Shown here piece after piece: positions 51,501 to 64,000 of a stretch of DNA of 64,000 nucleotides. The stretch comes from Edolisoma coerulescens. Taxonomy: Eukaryota > Chordata > Aves > Passeriformes > Campephagidae. The DNA lies in assembly GCA_013397115.1 (NCBI GenBank), contig VWZW01002470.1, forward strand, positions 303,618 through 367,617, in the 5' to 3' direction. Within the stretch, counting starts at the first letter, position 1. Every line of letters begins with the position of its first letter. Position numbers and translations under genes: made by a program. The notes under the pieces were generated by a model. That model was given only the letters and a program-made list of their open reading frames with translations, did no database searches and had not been told where the DNA came from.

Positions 51501-53526
51501 TTATTTATGGAAGCAAGCCTGTTGCTGTTTCCAGATCTCACAGAGAACTTTCAGTTTGCAGTTTCAGTACCAGGTGCATAGTCCTGGTTTAAATTAATCA
51601 ACTAAAAAAGCAACATAAAATAGGTATTTAACCCTCTCATACCCTGGCTGAGTCTTCACAGGTAGGATGTTTTTCTGCCTCTAAGCTCTGTCATTGGAAT
51701 CAGGCTCCTGAGTCCTCAACCCTCCTCTTCTATGACAATTTGAAATTTGGGAATGCACAGCCTTTTTAGTGCAGCAGAGGTAAATACTAGTTTTGGGGCA
51801 TTTCTGTAGTGCACAGAGAGATTTGGAAATATTGCCCCTTTGGTTATGGAGATAAAATGCCTAAGCATGGAAAGAGATTCTAGGAAATGAACAAATTTTA
51901 TGGGGCTTTGCATGCTGCCACAATTGATCAAAACTCTTCAATCCACAGTAGAAAGAGGCAGACAATGAGGCATAATGATTCAGTGCCCTGGATGTGTGAT
52001 AAATCATTATCAACTTCTGTGCTGTCAGTGTGACTACTCTGACTTAACAGCCACGAGGAAAAAAAATCAGCTTCAAGACCCTCCTCAGTACATGGACCTG
52101 GATTTGCAGGCTGTAGCAGCACTATGTGCTGGCACTCACAGCTGCAGAAACCAAGTGCAAAGAGATGCAAAATGTGGGCAAATCAGAAATCAATGTTGTA
52201 CATTCCTTTGCATGGGTAGAAGTGACTGTGCATATGGGGAAATTCACGTGGCTGCTCCAAGCAAGGCTGGTAATGGTTGCACAATATGGACCATAATGAA
52301 AAGGATGAGAGAGAGCAACAGTAAGTAACTAATTTAAAACTCTGCTCAGGTGCTGCCTTACCTTCCAGTCCTCTTGCTGACACCTGTAGCTTTCTCACAT
52401 GACAGAAGACACATGGGATCATTGCTCAGGCTTCAGCACCACACCAGCATCGGGTAAATCCGCTCAGGAGGCTCCTGGGATGACACAGAGAGGTTGCAGT
52501 CTGGTGATGGTAGAAGGATGGAATATTGTTGCTTTCCAATGTTGTTGTTTTTCTTTTAAACCTGGGGAAATGCATCCCTAAGTCTTTATTTCAAAGAGAA
52601 AATATTAAGACTTCAAAAGCAAGCACGCAGTGAAATTAGAAAATTTCAGCATTAGAAAAAGAAGCCAGGAATCTTGTAATTAAAGATTCCTTTAGGGCAT
52701 ATGCATGGAAAGGCAACCTTTATTCTGGCATTTTCTAACTTCAGTGTACTTGCAAATTATGCATATTTTGGCAAAGATTTTGTATCTGTAAAATGTATAT
52801 ATTATATATAGTACTGAATTAATCTCTGATGTGTTTTTGCCTCATAAATACAGTTTCCTGTTTCCATGCTAGAATCTACAGCATTAACATATTCACATGC
52901 CAGTTGCTGGATTTATTCTTGCTAATCCAAAAGCTGAGACTGGACATGCTCAGCCTCTCCAAATTTCAGTCTTATCTAGCATTTTTCCTAAGTCACACAG
53001 ATAAATTATCTCAATGTCCTGGTAAAGTGATTCTCTTGTCCAGGGGCTCTGGAGAGCTCCAATTTTTTTTTTCCCACATCTGACACTCAATTATGAGTTC
53101 AAGTGCTAAGACTGATGAACAGAATTTTTCTTCTTTTTCACAGATTTAATATTTGAGAATGTGTAATGTTGTATCAAGAATTTCTGCGTAAAACCAGTTT
53201 TAAAACACTGTGTTAGCAAGAGTGTGGCAAATTTATTTCAGTGTGCAACAAGCCACATAAAGAAAAAGCAACACAGTGAATCTGAAAATAATCTTACTGC
53301 AGAATTAGAAAAGTGGAAGAAAGTCTGGAGAAGGAGACACACACTAATTCATCTTCTTGAAAATAACATAAGAATGTGACATATTCATTTTTACTTGAAC
53401 AGATTATTTCATTCTCCAGAAAAAAAAAGTTTTCTATAATTTTTTCCCATAAATTAAATAAATGAGCTAACAAATTATAAAAGAAAAAAAGAACATCTTT
53501 AACTTTTATTGCCCTCAAATTCTGAA
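45590..53526. other. Intergenic DNA
   Basis: AT-rich, low in repeats. A short direct repeat (TTAAGGCTCAACCCTT) occurs twice near 47823-47862. Several minus-strand splice-site look-alikes occur (for example acceptor plus GTAAGT donor around 49073-49139), but they do not chain into a consistent reading frame. Confidence 0.7.
47823..47862 (+). repeat. Short direct repeat, 16 bp twice
   Basis: TTAAGGCTCAACCCTT occurs at about 47823-47838 and again at about 47847-47862, a period of 24 bases. Confidence 0.85.
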
Positions 53527-53675
53527 TTACACACATGGTTCATTTTCATTCATGTCCTCTTTCTGTAATAAAAATGTTCTGCAAAAGTAGCAAAACTTCT
53601 CTTTGCTGCTGCCTTCAAGTGAAAGTTTCTCTGTGTATTCTGCAAACATTTCAGTCCAATTTAATTCAGTAAAAA
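53527..53675 (-). other. Candidate minus-strand terminal exon with nearby poly(A) signal
   Basis: On the minus strand, a good acceptor (CTCTGTTTGCCTCAG) leads into 149 bases open for 48 codons to TAA (53527-53529). An AATAAA (53505-53510 on the plus strand as TTTATT) begins 17 bases beyond the stop, and a T-rich tract follows. The translation contains WTEMFAEYTEKLSLEGSSKE and is not recognised. No convincing upstream exon was found, so it may be chance or a decayed remnant. Confidence 0.2.
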
Positions 53676-56600
53676 CTGAGGCAAACAGAGTCAGGCACTG
53701 AGGCCTCTGTTGGACCCAGGAGCCGAGCACAGAGCCTTCAGTATTCCATCTGCACACCCATCCCATAGCCCTCTTCCCTCTTTCCTGCCTAGGTACACTT
53801 CCAGGGACAAAAAAGGCAGGCAGAGCACGAAGCATCCTCAGCCTGGCTCAGAGAACAGATGTGCCCACTGAAAACACTCCAGATGCCGAGAACACGAACC
53901 AAATTCGGATCAGGAAATCCTGGCTGCCTCCAGTGAAGGGTTAATGAAGGATAAGTGTGTACATTTGCTGTTTGTTGCTCAAATAGCATTTCCTTATGAC
54001 AATATGCATTACTTAATCTGCAAAGGTCAATGGATTGCTCTTTAGTTCCTTCCAAATGCCTGTGCAATGAACTTTGTCATTTTTAATACACATTTCTCAG
54101 CAAAGAACTGGTGGTACAGGTTTGAGGCTTAAAATACCTCTTCAGCTGCAAACACCTTTCACTGCACTGTATTTCCACACTCCCCACACAGCTTTAGAAT
54201 TGCCAGGCCTAAGCAGAGACTCCCCCGTAGTCTCACTCCCAATTTGCACAGAACCTTGCACAAGCTAGACAATAAGAAGTACAATTATTAATTTCCTTTT
54301 AATCCTCTTGCAATATAAATGAGCAGCCAAAGTATCGAATGTGCAACACAAGTGCAAAGAGACGTAGGAAAACTGAGATATGTTATCAGCCTGCAGTGTG
54401 GCCATGGTTAGCAGCAGTTTGGGGGAGCAACTTACTCTGCATTAGATCACTTTAAAAAAGAGGTGGAAATATTGCAGGTCAACAGCTTGTCCAAACTGCA
54501 TAAATGCCCAGAGAATGGTATGAATGAGCACAGCCCTAATCCTGGGAGCTGAACCACACAGCTGCTGCTCCCCTTTCCCCCATGTGGTGCTCCACTGGAA
54601 CCAGGCGTGGTGGTGTGGATACCCAGAGCCCCAGGTTTGGGATATATTCTGACCCAGTGTGGATGGTTGGAATAGCACTAGAAATCTCCACGCAGCACCA
54701 GGACAGCGGGGTTTAACTTAGCAGGTAGTGGAATGCACAAGCACAGCACAGGGACAAGACTGGGGAATTAGGCTGCTGGCAAGTAGCAGCTGAAAGCTGA
54801 TTGAATACAACAGATTGGGCTTTCAGACTGGACAGATAGGCAGCAGCTATTTAAATGGAGTATTAACAGTTTTGCTCTTAATTATTTCCAAACCTTCCAG
54901 CTAATGCAAACTCAGTACAACATGTATTTTGGCCTTAATTAATTATTTGTTGTTTCTGCGTGAATCCAGTTAAAAGAAGGCCGAGTGGTTTGTTGAGAAT
55001 TTCTGCCTCTTTAAAATCGTTCTCTTAAGTGCTTGGCTTACTTCTGCAAGCAGCTGTCACGTAAGTAACTGAATCTATACCTCACAAAAATGGTCACTTT
55101 CTCCATTTCAAGTGGAATTTCTTTCTGAAATGACACTGCCCTGCAAGCCAACAAATGGTCACCACGCTGCCCAGTGGCAGGTGGAAGGCCGTGGAACTCC
55201 AGAGCTAAATATGGAAACTCTACGCCTTCAGAAAAGGGAGATTCCTGCCTTGCCTATCTTGCATCTTACTTTTTGGTCTGGGAGGAGCTGACATTGAGGC
55301 ATTCCTATATCTGGAACAGCTTTTTCTAGAGTTTTCTGGAAGTATTTATTAGGCAATTTTATCTCAGATCCTTGCATAGTTAGTCATGTGAAAGCCACAA
55401 CAGCTGGTTTACACCTCAAAGAATAAACAATTACTAATAAAAATGTCAACCCCCTCCCAAACATCTCTGAAATAAGAGAATGACCTTCCAAAATATGTTT
55501 GAACAGACTGCTTTAATGCAGCTATTTCCAAACGAGCTCTGTTTTCATATCTGTACTTTTTAGACATCCTCCTTAATACACATTTTGTATAGAATACCTG
55601 GGATCTCTCATCAATACTAATCCAATATGGATCCAGACACACAATAGCACTTGTGACAGATGGGACAGAATGTCCTACATGACATTTATTCAGCTTGTGA
55701 GAGGACAGACATATAAAGATTATGGCAGCATAAAGCAAAAAAGGTTCATGAAGCCAACACACAGTCCTGCGTACGGAGTGCTGACTGGCACAAAGCCAAC
55801 CCATCCCAAAATCTGACACATATTTTTACTGTCATGGTGAATCTGTAGCCTGAGATTTTTATATTCTCTTCATCAAAAAAAAAAAAAAAACCCAAACAAA
55901 AACCAAACCAACCCAAACCCCCTTCAATTTCTGCTTTTTATTTCATCGCACTTAGGAGAAGGAGAATGTCCTCTCATCGAATTGAAGTGAGAATGAATTT
56001 AACTGAGCCTCTGCTAATCAGAATAATTGAACTGATGCTTCTTTGAGCCAAACAGCAAAAATATAAACTACTGGTACTGCTTTGGTGCATAATGGCTTTC
56101 AGACCTCTTGTTTGGATGATTCAGAAGGAATCAAAATGTACAGAAAGAGTAACAAAACCCTGTCTTGTGTCAGCCAGAATCAAACAAAAGGATTAACTGG
56201 CAAGTCATGGTTTCCAGTGGCAACCACAGTTTTTCAAGCAAAAATTGTTAATGGATAGGAGATTAGGGGTTTGATTTTAAAAAATTGGACATCACATTTA
56301 GTAAGAGTTGAGATGAGCGGCATACATCCCATGCCACATGGAAAGATATCTCTTTCCCACCAGCCAAAATCTCTGTACAGAAAGAAACATAGAAGCCACA
56401 GAAGTTGTTCGTGGCTGCAGCACATCATATCCAGCATAAAATGGCCATAAAATGCCCCCAGTTCCAGTACTTTGAGGCCTTAACAAAACCACCCTAAAAT
56501 TGTCTCAACGTACCAGAATATTGAACGTTCCAAGTTTTCTTAGGGAAGATGAGCATCCCCAGGCTTTGAAGGAATACCTGCCAGATTCCCACGGCTCGGT

Positions 56601-58522
56601 GATTGGACATTTTTTTTCAAAGTGGTGCTTGCCTTTAAAGCTCAGTTTAATCAGTGAAGATCTCTCAACTTTGCAGAGCAGCAGGGAGCTCTGCACAGCA
56701 AATATGAATTAACAAATCCACTTATCCCTTCCTACAGTTGTCATAAACAGGTGCTACATGAACACAGGCCAGAAATAATTCATGTCTTTGCCACTCTCAA
56801 TGAGATTTTCATTTGTCTTTCTTCTCAGTTTTTTCTGTGACATTTGAAATGAGCAGACTCTTGTATCTGCAAGGTAATCAAGTTCACATCTGGGAACGGT
56901 ACATGAACTGAACACACCGCCCCGAGGCTCAGGCCTGAAGGAATTTCAAGTGTGCAGAGATGGAATATGCAAAGACAGGAATAGGAGGTGCTTTAACCCA
57001 GCAGGCAGCTAAACACCACACAGCCCCTCACTCACACCACTCCACACCAGCTACTGGGAGGAAAATTAACTCTATCCCAGGCAACACCAGGACAGAGGAA
57101 CGTGGTGATATTGCTAACTATGAGAAGGGAAATGCATTTTTGGATTGGGGAGGCAGAGGTGAATGTAAAATGATGTGATTTGGAACAACAGTGCTTCTCC
57201 CTCCCTTTGCACAGGTCTAAAGAGCTCCACAAGTGTTGTTCCAGTTCAGTGCTGCCACAAACTCCCCAGGTGAAGGCAGCACCAGCCAGCAGTGGAGTAG
57301 CAAGAATGCTTGTTGTGTTCTTTCAGTGCTGCAAAATTTCTGGCTGCCACACCTAAATGATTCCTGGAGTACCTGGTGCTCCTCCTCCCACTCCTGCATG
57401 GCTGACTGAAGCTACAACGTGGCCCTAATTTTGCAGCAAGTCTCAACAAGAACAGTCAACAGTCCACAGCATTCCTGGCACACAGAGCAGACAGGAGCAA
57501 GAACTGTCTTTTAGCAGTTGCCACCCAGAAGAGACAGAATATATTTTCCAGTTAGGAATTCTGGATAAAAGCAATGAACCCCAGATAGACACTTTGTACT
57601 GTACCTTCCATTTCAGCTACAGATTCTTGAATTTGCAGTCAGAATGCAGCAGGACAATGTCTGATAATGCTTTTGCTTTCTCTTTCAATCCAAGCTTCTT
57701 TTCACTACTCCATTGAAGGCAACATTACACAAATGTGTCCAAAAAGCACAGCGTGGTGCTGTATGTTTTTCACATTTCCAGCAAGAAAATTAGATTATTT
57801 AATTTTTCATTTTATTTAATCATCCTCTGATATCTCACATTTATCTCTTTGTCTGCCTATCACTATATTGTAACTCAATTTTGTTACTAAATGTCATTAG
57901 TAGGGCAGAGAGACAAAGTGCTTACCCACACGCGCCAGTGTTAGGATTAGAACTGTACTTCTCAAAATTCTAATCCATTGTTGGTTAAGAAGTCAGAATC
58001 TTCATCTACTATGCACTTGGATTCTAAACATTATTTTGCCCAGTTCAAAGATCCTGTATTATGTCTCCAGCTGGCTTTTTCTTAGAGCTATACAGCTGGA
58101 GCACCAAAGTGTTCTGAAATGTCCCAACTGAATTTCAAATGAGTATCAGAAATAGGCAAGGATATACATGATACATGCGGAATATGTGTCTAGGGAAATC
58201 ACAGAAGATCTAGTTTCCACTAGTTGGTTATACATAAATTATTTAGGCAGTAAGCCTGTTGATTAGCTGGAGGCAAAGATATCTATTTTAGGTGTACTTA
58301 TGGTCAGGATTAACTCATGAAACTTGGATGGCATCGCCCATAAAACGGCTAAAATCATTTCAGCAACCTCGTGCAAAAATGAGTCTCTTTTTTACCACTT
58401 TTTAAATGTTTTAAAATATTTTTTACTTTTCCTTAACAAATAGGACATGATTTTTGAAAATCATGTGATAAATGTCTTACAAAACCACACTAGAAACTAT
58501 TTAGGGTGACAGGAGAAGAAAG
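53676..58522. other. Intergenic DNA
   Basis: No gene recognised. A 16-A run followed by an A/C-rich stretch lies at about 55875-55925. The 136-codon minus-strand frame at 55409-55819 has no family resemblance. Confidence 0.7.
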
Positions 58523-58695
58523 AGGACTGGGAGCCAGGAGACCATTTCTATTTCTAGTTCTGCCATAGACTGTGTGACTGTGACTTTGAACCTCAGCTCC
58601 CGTTTTTGTGAAATGGGGATGACAATCCTGCTCTCTCAGGGATATTCTATAGCACAATTTTAATTTTCTCTCAGGTTTATGAAATGCTCAAGACC
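58523..58695 (+). mobile_element. MIR-like SINE (plus orientation)
   Basis: The order of segments is that of the MIR/CORE-SINE body: ACTGGGAGCCAGGAGACC, then TCTAGTTCTGCCATAGACTG, TGTGTGACTGTGACTTTGAA, CCTCAGCTCCC, TGTGAAATGGGGATGACAAT and CTCTCAGGG, followed by a diverged tail with AAATGCTCAAGACCC. The tRNA-derived head is degraded or absent. A small insertion or duplication separates two CTCTCAGG words near 58632 and 58670. MIR copies are ancient in amniotes, and one this readable in a bird suggests slow local decay or selection. Confidence 0.8.
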
Positions 58696-58756
58696 CTTGA
58701 TTAGAAGCTGCAAATGCAAATAATTAATCAAGTAACAGTCATCGCAGTATCAGCAG

Positions 58757-58805
58757 TACTATTATTATTGTTAATAATAATAATGTTTGTTAATGTTATT
58801 AATAT
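58757..58805. repeat. TTA/AAT-rich microsatellite
   Basis: ATTATTATTGTTAATAATAATAATG-like sequence, about 45 bases, just downstream of the MIR-like SINE. Confidence 0.8.
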
Positions 58806-61800
58806 CAAATTATAAGCTCACTAACATTGTTCTGACAAAAAGCCCAACCTGCACAGAGCAGGAAAATCATTGTAGCTCACTTCTAGGAACAAGAATGCTG
58901 CCGGCAGAGTTTCAACATGGGAGTAGGAAAGAATTCTTTAAGTTCTCCATCTGAGCAATTGTAGGTGGTAAAAATGAATATCTTTTCAATAATGCTTTGT
59001 GACATGGGAGCAGAAGCAGCTTTAAGAGCTTAACAGTATTTTTAAAATATGACTCAGGGGAGGTTTTCTTTTTCTAACAGAACTGGGGGGGGAAAAAAAC
59101 CACCCAGGAGTTAAACAATCTTTTAGAAACCCAAAACCTTGAAATAGAACAAGAATTGTAGGTCAGGATAATTTGAGTTCACATGCAACACCATTGACAT
59201 ATAATAAATCTATGCATAAAAAAGTAGAAAAAACCAGATGTCTTATATTGGAAGCATTGAGTTCTGACAGATAAACTGTAAAAATTTCTGTTTTGTGAGT
59301 GACCAAAACCTACCACAGGTAATTTGGGAGCTTAAACCCCTTCGAAAACCTGTCATTTCTATGAAATACCTAGATAGATTGTATTAAGTGGTAGAAATGA
59401 GGCGAGGAAATGGAAGCATAGGAGATCAATATAACATTTATTCCACTAAAGAAAAACACGTTCAGGTTTGGTTAGAGTCACATTAATAGAGAATGAAGGC
59501 AGTCCAGCAGGTTCTTTTTTCCTCCTGAATAGCCCATGTTAGGAAGCATTTGTGAAAACCTTAGAAAGGTAGGGGAAGGTGACAGACACACTGTACCCAC
59601 TAGTCTTACCACAAAAATATCGCCTTTTAAAAAACAAAACCCATGTGGATTGTGGGTTACACAGATTTCTGAGGGTTCAGACTGGAAGACTTTAACTGGT
59701 AAACCAAAAAGAGCACTTGGTTTCAATCTCTCATTTTGTCTTATTTCATGACAGAGAAAAAAAAAATCACCTCAAAAGAATTTAATATTAAATAGAATTT
59801 TGGAAATTCTATATAGTATACCCCACAACCAATAGAAGAGCTTGTTTGATGGCATACAAGAATTTTATCAGTGTCTGAAGTGTGCTACTTCACTGTATTA
59901 CTAATAACTACCTATGAGTTTGGAGGAATTCCTCCACAAGAAACACAGAAGCTTCAGCTTGTGTCACATCACAAAGTGTCACATGTCTAAGAAAAGTGGT
60001 AGTCATGTGCCATTAGTCCCAAACAATGCCTGAAAATGGAGTCATCTCCATGAGTAAGAAAAGCTGTTCAATCTTACATTATTGCTACTCACCTACAATG
60101 GAGTGCACCTCCCAAGTCTCCCTTTCAATCTTGGAAAGTCAGAGACAGTGTGATTTTTCCTTGTGATTCAGCAAATACATGGAATGGCAGAAGCCTGTGG
60201 CATGGTAGAACTGTTCATGGTACTGTGCAAGAACTCTGAAAAAAGGGAAATATTTATTGTTGTACAGACACCTTGATTACTGCTGCTGATAGGGTCAAGG
60301 GATTAAAAAACAGAAGAAGTTTTAAAAACAATTCAGATGGTTCACTTAAACCAGAGTCATAATGTAACCTAAAAAAAAAGCCTCAGTAACTTTTTGCTCA
60401 GGAAGTGGTGGCCCATGACAACCACTAGAGTAATTCAACTTTCTATTGCACTACTTAGTGCACCCTCAGTAGCACTATGAAGTTCTACAGGTGAGTGCCA
60501 CACAACACCATCACACCTATGACACCCCATCACCTTGTTACAGATATAAAATACAGGGCAATTCTGTAACACCCTACAAACAACAAACTTTTCTTTAAAA
60601 TTTTATAAACATTGTGCTTGGCCATGCAGCCCCCTACAAGCTTGGTAGCATCCCCAGCCCCATCTACGGAGAGCAAAACTGAGATCAAGAAGCCCACAAG
60701 GAATATTTACACAAGAAAAAAAATGGCAGGGAGCTGCCAAATTAATCAGAATTAGACCGTAATTAGATGGAAAAATCAGGTCAGGATGAGATAAGAATTC
60801 AACTCATGTGGGCACCAACCAGTGCTTTATTTCTAAAGTTGCTGTGCATTTTTTAAAATAACAGTCCAGCTGATTTCTTTTCCAGGGAACTGACTCACCA
60901 TCAAAATAAGGAGAAATTATTTTTTCAGATATGGATAATGGACCTTGGTTCTGATAAAATGTTTCTCTCTCCCATACTCCTAGATCTCATACTGAAACCA
61001 GCAAGGGAGACACAGAAAGATTTTTTCCAAGCAGGGGAATGGAGATTATTGTGGCAAATACTTTAATGGAGTCTTCAGAGATGAACCAAATGACCATAAA
61101 TAGGATATAGAAATAAAGTAAGAAATCTGCCAAGCCAAACTGTGATCTCTGATAGTTACTGTCACTGAGATCAGGCTCTGTCTCGCTGCCTCTTTTACAC
61201 TTCCAAGGCAGCAAGGAGCTGCTTTGTGCAGGAACAGAGATCCAGTTCTAGAAATCTCCCAGCAGCAACACCATCCTTTGTGTTCACAGTCTCTCAGTCT
61301 CAGTGGAAGTCAAATTCTACCTGCTGCTGATACAGGAATGCGCAGTGCCTAGGAATAAAAATTACTCAGAATAAACTCACATTATCTTAATTATCAACGT
61401 TCAAACTCATATTTTATCACTGATTTCTTTTCTGGGTTTGTGCAACTGTTTAATCTCAGTATTTTTTGCATTTTGCTGTTTAATCTATAAGCTTCTTAAA
61501 GGGGGGGAGAGGGAAAAAAAAAGCCCCTTGACATAATACCATGAATTCAAAGAGCAAGCTGACTGGAAAAAATAGTTACTATATTTAAACTGCATTATCC
61601 TATGACAGAACTGCAGATTTAAAACCTTTCCACTTTGATACAGCACTTTTGCAGCATTTTAATATGCCTTAGTAGATTTCAACTGGCTGAAACATTTTAA
61701 TAACTGTAATTTCAGAGGAATAAAATAGTACTGTGGGAGGAAGAAACAATGCCCCCATTTGCCACTCATGAAGACTTGTATTTGAAATCAGCCAGGGTGA

Positions 61801-62574
61801 TGAGAGCAGAGTTTGGTGGTCTCAACATAAGCCCCATTAGGCAATTAGCCAGTCTGCAAAAATCATGACATAATTTGGCACAATTAAGCAGAATATTCTC
61901 ACTTTGTCTATGTTCACTGAAAGAGATCCTATTGCAGGTCAGCATTCATGTGTTTTGGCTCAACAACTGGCATTTTATGTTGTGCTCTTCCACGCTGAGT
62001 TTAGCTCCACTCAAAACTATTAATCTTGTTTGAAAATTGAGCTACAAAACATATGTGTTTGTGTACAGCAAGAGACAATTCACATTACAACCAGTAACTC
62101 TGCTGTGAATCTGCTTTGCAGCAGTGGGGATGACTTAATGTTATTGCAATTTGAAGGAAAGCATCCTGCAGTCCTGTCTCAGGCCAAATTCCCATTTACT
62201 TCAATTAGTAAGCATTACAGGAACTGTTTTAATGCTGCTGCCTGATGTGTTGGCTGCTTCTTCTTAATATATTACAGTGAAAAAAGATAGTAGGCCAAAT
62301 GTGCGAATATATACTTCCATTACGTGAATGGAATTTCAACAAGGCCAAAACTGCCCCATTTTGTCGTGTTTCTTTCCCAGGTACCACTCTGAGGGGTTCC
62401 ACTCTAATAACAAACTGCAACTTGGCAGCAGCAAAATGAATTGATTTCCTTCCTTAAACATGGAGAATGTGAAGCTCTCTGCACCTGCTGGAAGCATGAA
62501 TTGCCTGGAAGCTTTCATGGGCTCGTTTGCTTCAGGCAGAGCTGAGGTGCTGTCATATTGATTTGGGTCAAAAT

Positions 62575-62620
62575 AACCATCTTTAGGTAACCATCTCCTT
62601 TAGGTAACCATCTTCTTTAA
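62575..62620. repeat. Short threefold tandem repeat (AACCATCT-TTTAGGT)
   Basis: AACCATCT followed by a pyrimidine/TTTAGGT segment occurs three times in a row with small length differences. Confidence 0.8.
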
Positions 62621-64000
62621 GAGGCAAGACGAATGTCATGGAAAGCGTTATGAATCCTTGCAGAGCGATGGGGAACAACACTGATTTCAACTCACAATTC
62701 TAAATTTGCATGATCTCAAGTGATGCCAAATTTAGCAGGTACTGCTTCTGCTGCAGTGTCTACATGGGTATTTGTAGCTCGTTCTGCACTGTGCTGTCTA
62801 GACCATGAATTGGATCTGCAAATGTTTTTCAAATGTGTAGCTGTCAGAGGATTTGGAAGGTATCACCTGCAAAGGAATCCTCACTGGCCAGCAGCAGTGG
62901 TCCTGCACTTCTAGGGAAAGACAGGGAAAGGACTGTGAAGGAAATGCAGAGGTTATTCTGCTCTGGAAGACAAAGAACTGTAGAACAGTCCTTAATTCAG
63001 TCATTCTTCTCTCAAAATTCACTGAGCCATAACAGAACACGTGACAGAATTAAACACAGGCAGGGGACTGTGCTTCCAGGTTCTTTCCAGATTTTACATA
63101 GGGTGGAAAAAAGGAGGAAGAATCAAATCCTCTGTAATGAATGGGTGACAGAGAAACAACGAATGGGAGTTGTCAAACTGTAGCTGAACTAGTGAACCCC
63201 AGAGAATGCCAAGAGTTCTCCAGGATTTGCTAGAATTCAGACTCTGTTTGCCTTCCCAGCAGCATTTCCTCCTGTTAACAAGTTAGATAGAAAGAACACA
63301 GTATCTACTTTATTTTACCCTCTGCCAAGATCTAATTGCATGTGCCATGCCTCTGGTAGGCTTAAAATAATTTTCCATAAGGCCTTTAGGAAACAGGCAC
63401 AAAAAGGAAACCAAGAATGACACAGGAAATATAACACAGGGAGAAATAATATGAAATGTGACGTGGGTTTCTTTCTAGTACCATTTTGTTTTGAAAATTG
63501 TTACAGATGCTTAATTTTAATACTTTGAAATAGTAAGAAAATGAAAGGCAGGACTTTCAAGTCCTTTACACGTGCACTTGTATATGAAGGCTAGTAAATA
63601 AGCTTGTGTGTACAAATATTGCTTGGTAAATGTACTTTTACAAAAAACTTATGTATAATGCAGGTTTTATTAATGTGGTAGAAGGGAAGAAACTACTCAT
63701 GGAGATACACTGAGCTGTTAGTGAAATACATTAATTCAAGTAGCTGGCATTATTCCACATAGAATTATTGTGGAAATCGTGTATTTTTAATGTTGCATAT
63801 GCATATATACATGTTTTAGGGATGGTGGCATCCATACCATATCAAGAAAACAATTATAACTGGTTAAGAAATTACAGTAAACTGTATAAACTACATATAC
63901 CTGTCACGTTGACATTCTTCACCTCTGTAACAGGCTAAGTCTTTTTAGGTGTAGTGTGAGGTATGAAAAGCAACACAACTGTACTGATGCAACATTTGGC

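Larger units (their letters stand above)
58696..64000. other. Intergenic DNA to window end
   Basis: AT-rich. Contains a (TTA/AAT)n stretch near 58757-58805, a 9-bp inverted repeat at 59792-59812, and a threefold AACCATCT repeat near 62575-62620. No gene or RNA recognised. Confidence 0.7.

Noticed and set aside
55409..55819. 136-codon minus-strand frame
   Set aside because: No family resemblance and no consistent splice sites; length within what chance gives here.
11990..55925. A/C-rich stretches such as AAACCAAACCCC (about 11995-12025 and 55890-55922), considered as interstitial telomeric repeats
   Set aside because: They lack regular CCCTAA units and look like decayed A-rich tails or simple repeats.
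63000..64000. Search for the first exon or promoter of ATP2A2, expected next if synteny holds
   Set aside because: No CpG island, SERCA-like coding or promoter signature is visible up to the window end.
1..64000. CRISPR arrays, operons, tRNA, rRNA, endogenous viral genes
   Set aside because: None seen on either strand; the window is ordinary eukaryotic genic and intergenic DNA.

Overview
This is vertebrate nuclear DNA, almost certainly from a bird. Three things point that way. There is a 5'-truncated CR1 LINE tail in reverse orientation near the left end (about 342-730). The sequence is AT-rich and repeat-poor. The one clear gene is a compact multi-exon gene with GT-AG introns. No prokaryotic, plasmid or intact viral content was seen.

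Left half (869 to about 35,285, + strand): IFT81, the intraflagellar transport complex B subunit that pairs with IFT74 and helps carry tubulin into cilia. Sixteen coding exons can be placed to the base. They join in one uninterrupted frame of 593 codons plus stop, beginning inside codon 83 (human numbering, recalled) and ending at the stop at 34009-34011. If the missing N-terminus has the usual 83 residues, the protein has 676 residues, the length I recall for human IFT81. The exons for residues 1-82, the promoter and the 5' UTR are not in the window. The first 230 bases are a GC-rich, CpG-rich stretch with a 46-bp tandem repeat, not those exons.

Within the IFT81 introns the main anomaly is a 784-bp block present twice (21924-22707 and 25668-26451). 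The copies have equal length and about two mismatches. The first copy is bounded on both sides by single 'n' characters and a poly-A run, so it is best read as an assembly gap-fill artefact. Other intronic features are a threefold 24-bp repeat, AT-rich microsatellites and an old CR1-like relic.

Right half (about 35.3-64 kb): no recognisable gene. It holds a well-preserved MIR-like SINE (58523-58695), an 18-G run, a perfect 12-bp inverted repeat, a CpG-retaining AT-rich block that may be a conserved noncoding element, and a few weak minus-strand exon candidates. The best candidate is a phase-compatible pair, 45458-45589 then 41673-42068. If human-like synteny holds, this is the IFT81-ATP2A2 intergenic interval; that is inference, since no ATP2A2 exon is visible. 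I found no convincing new biological system.
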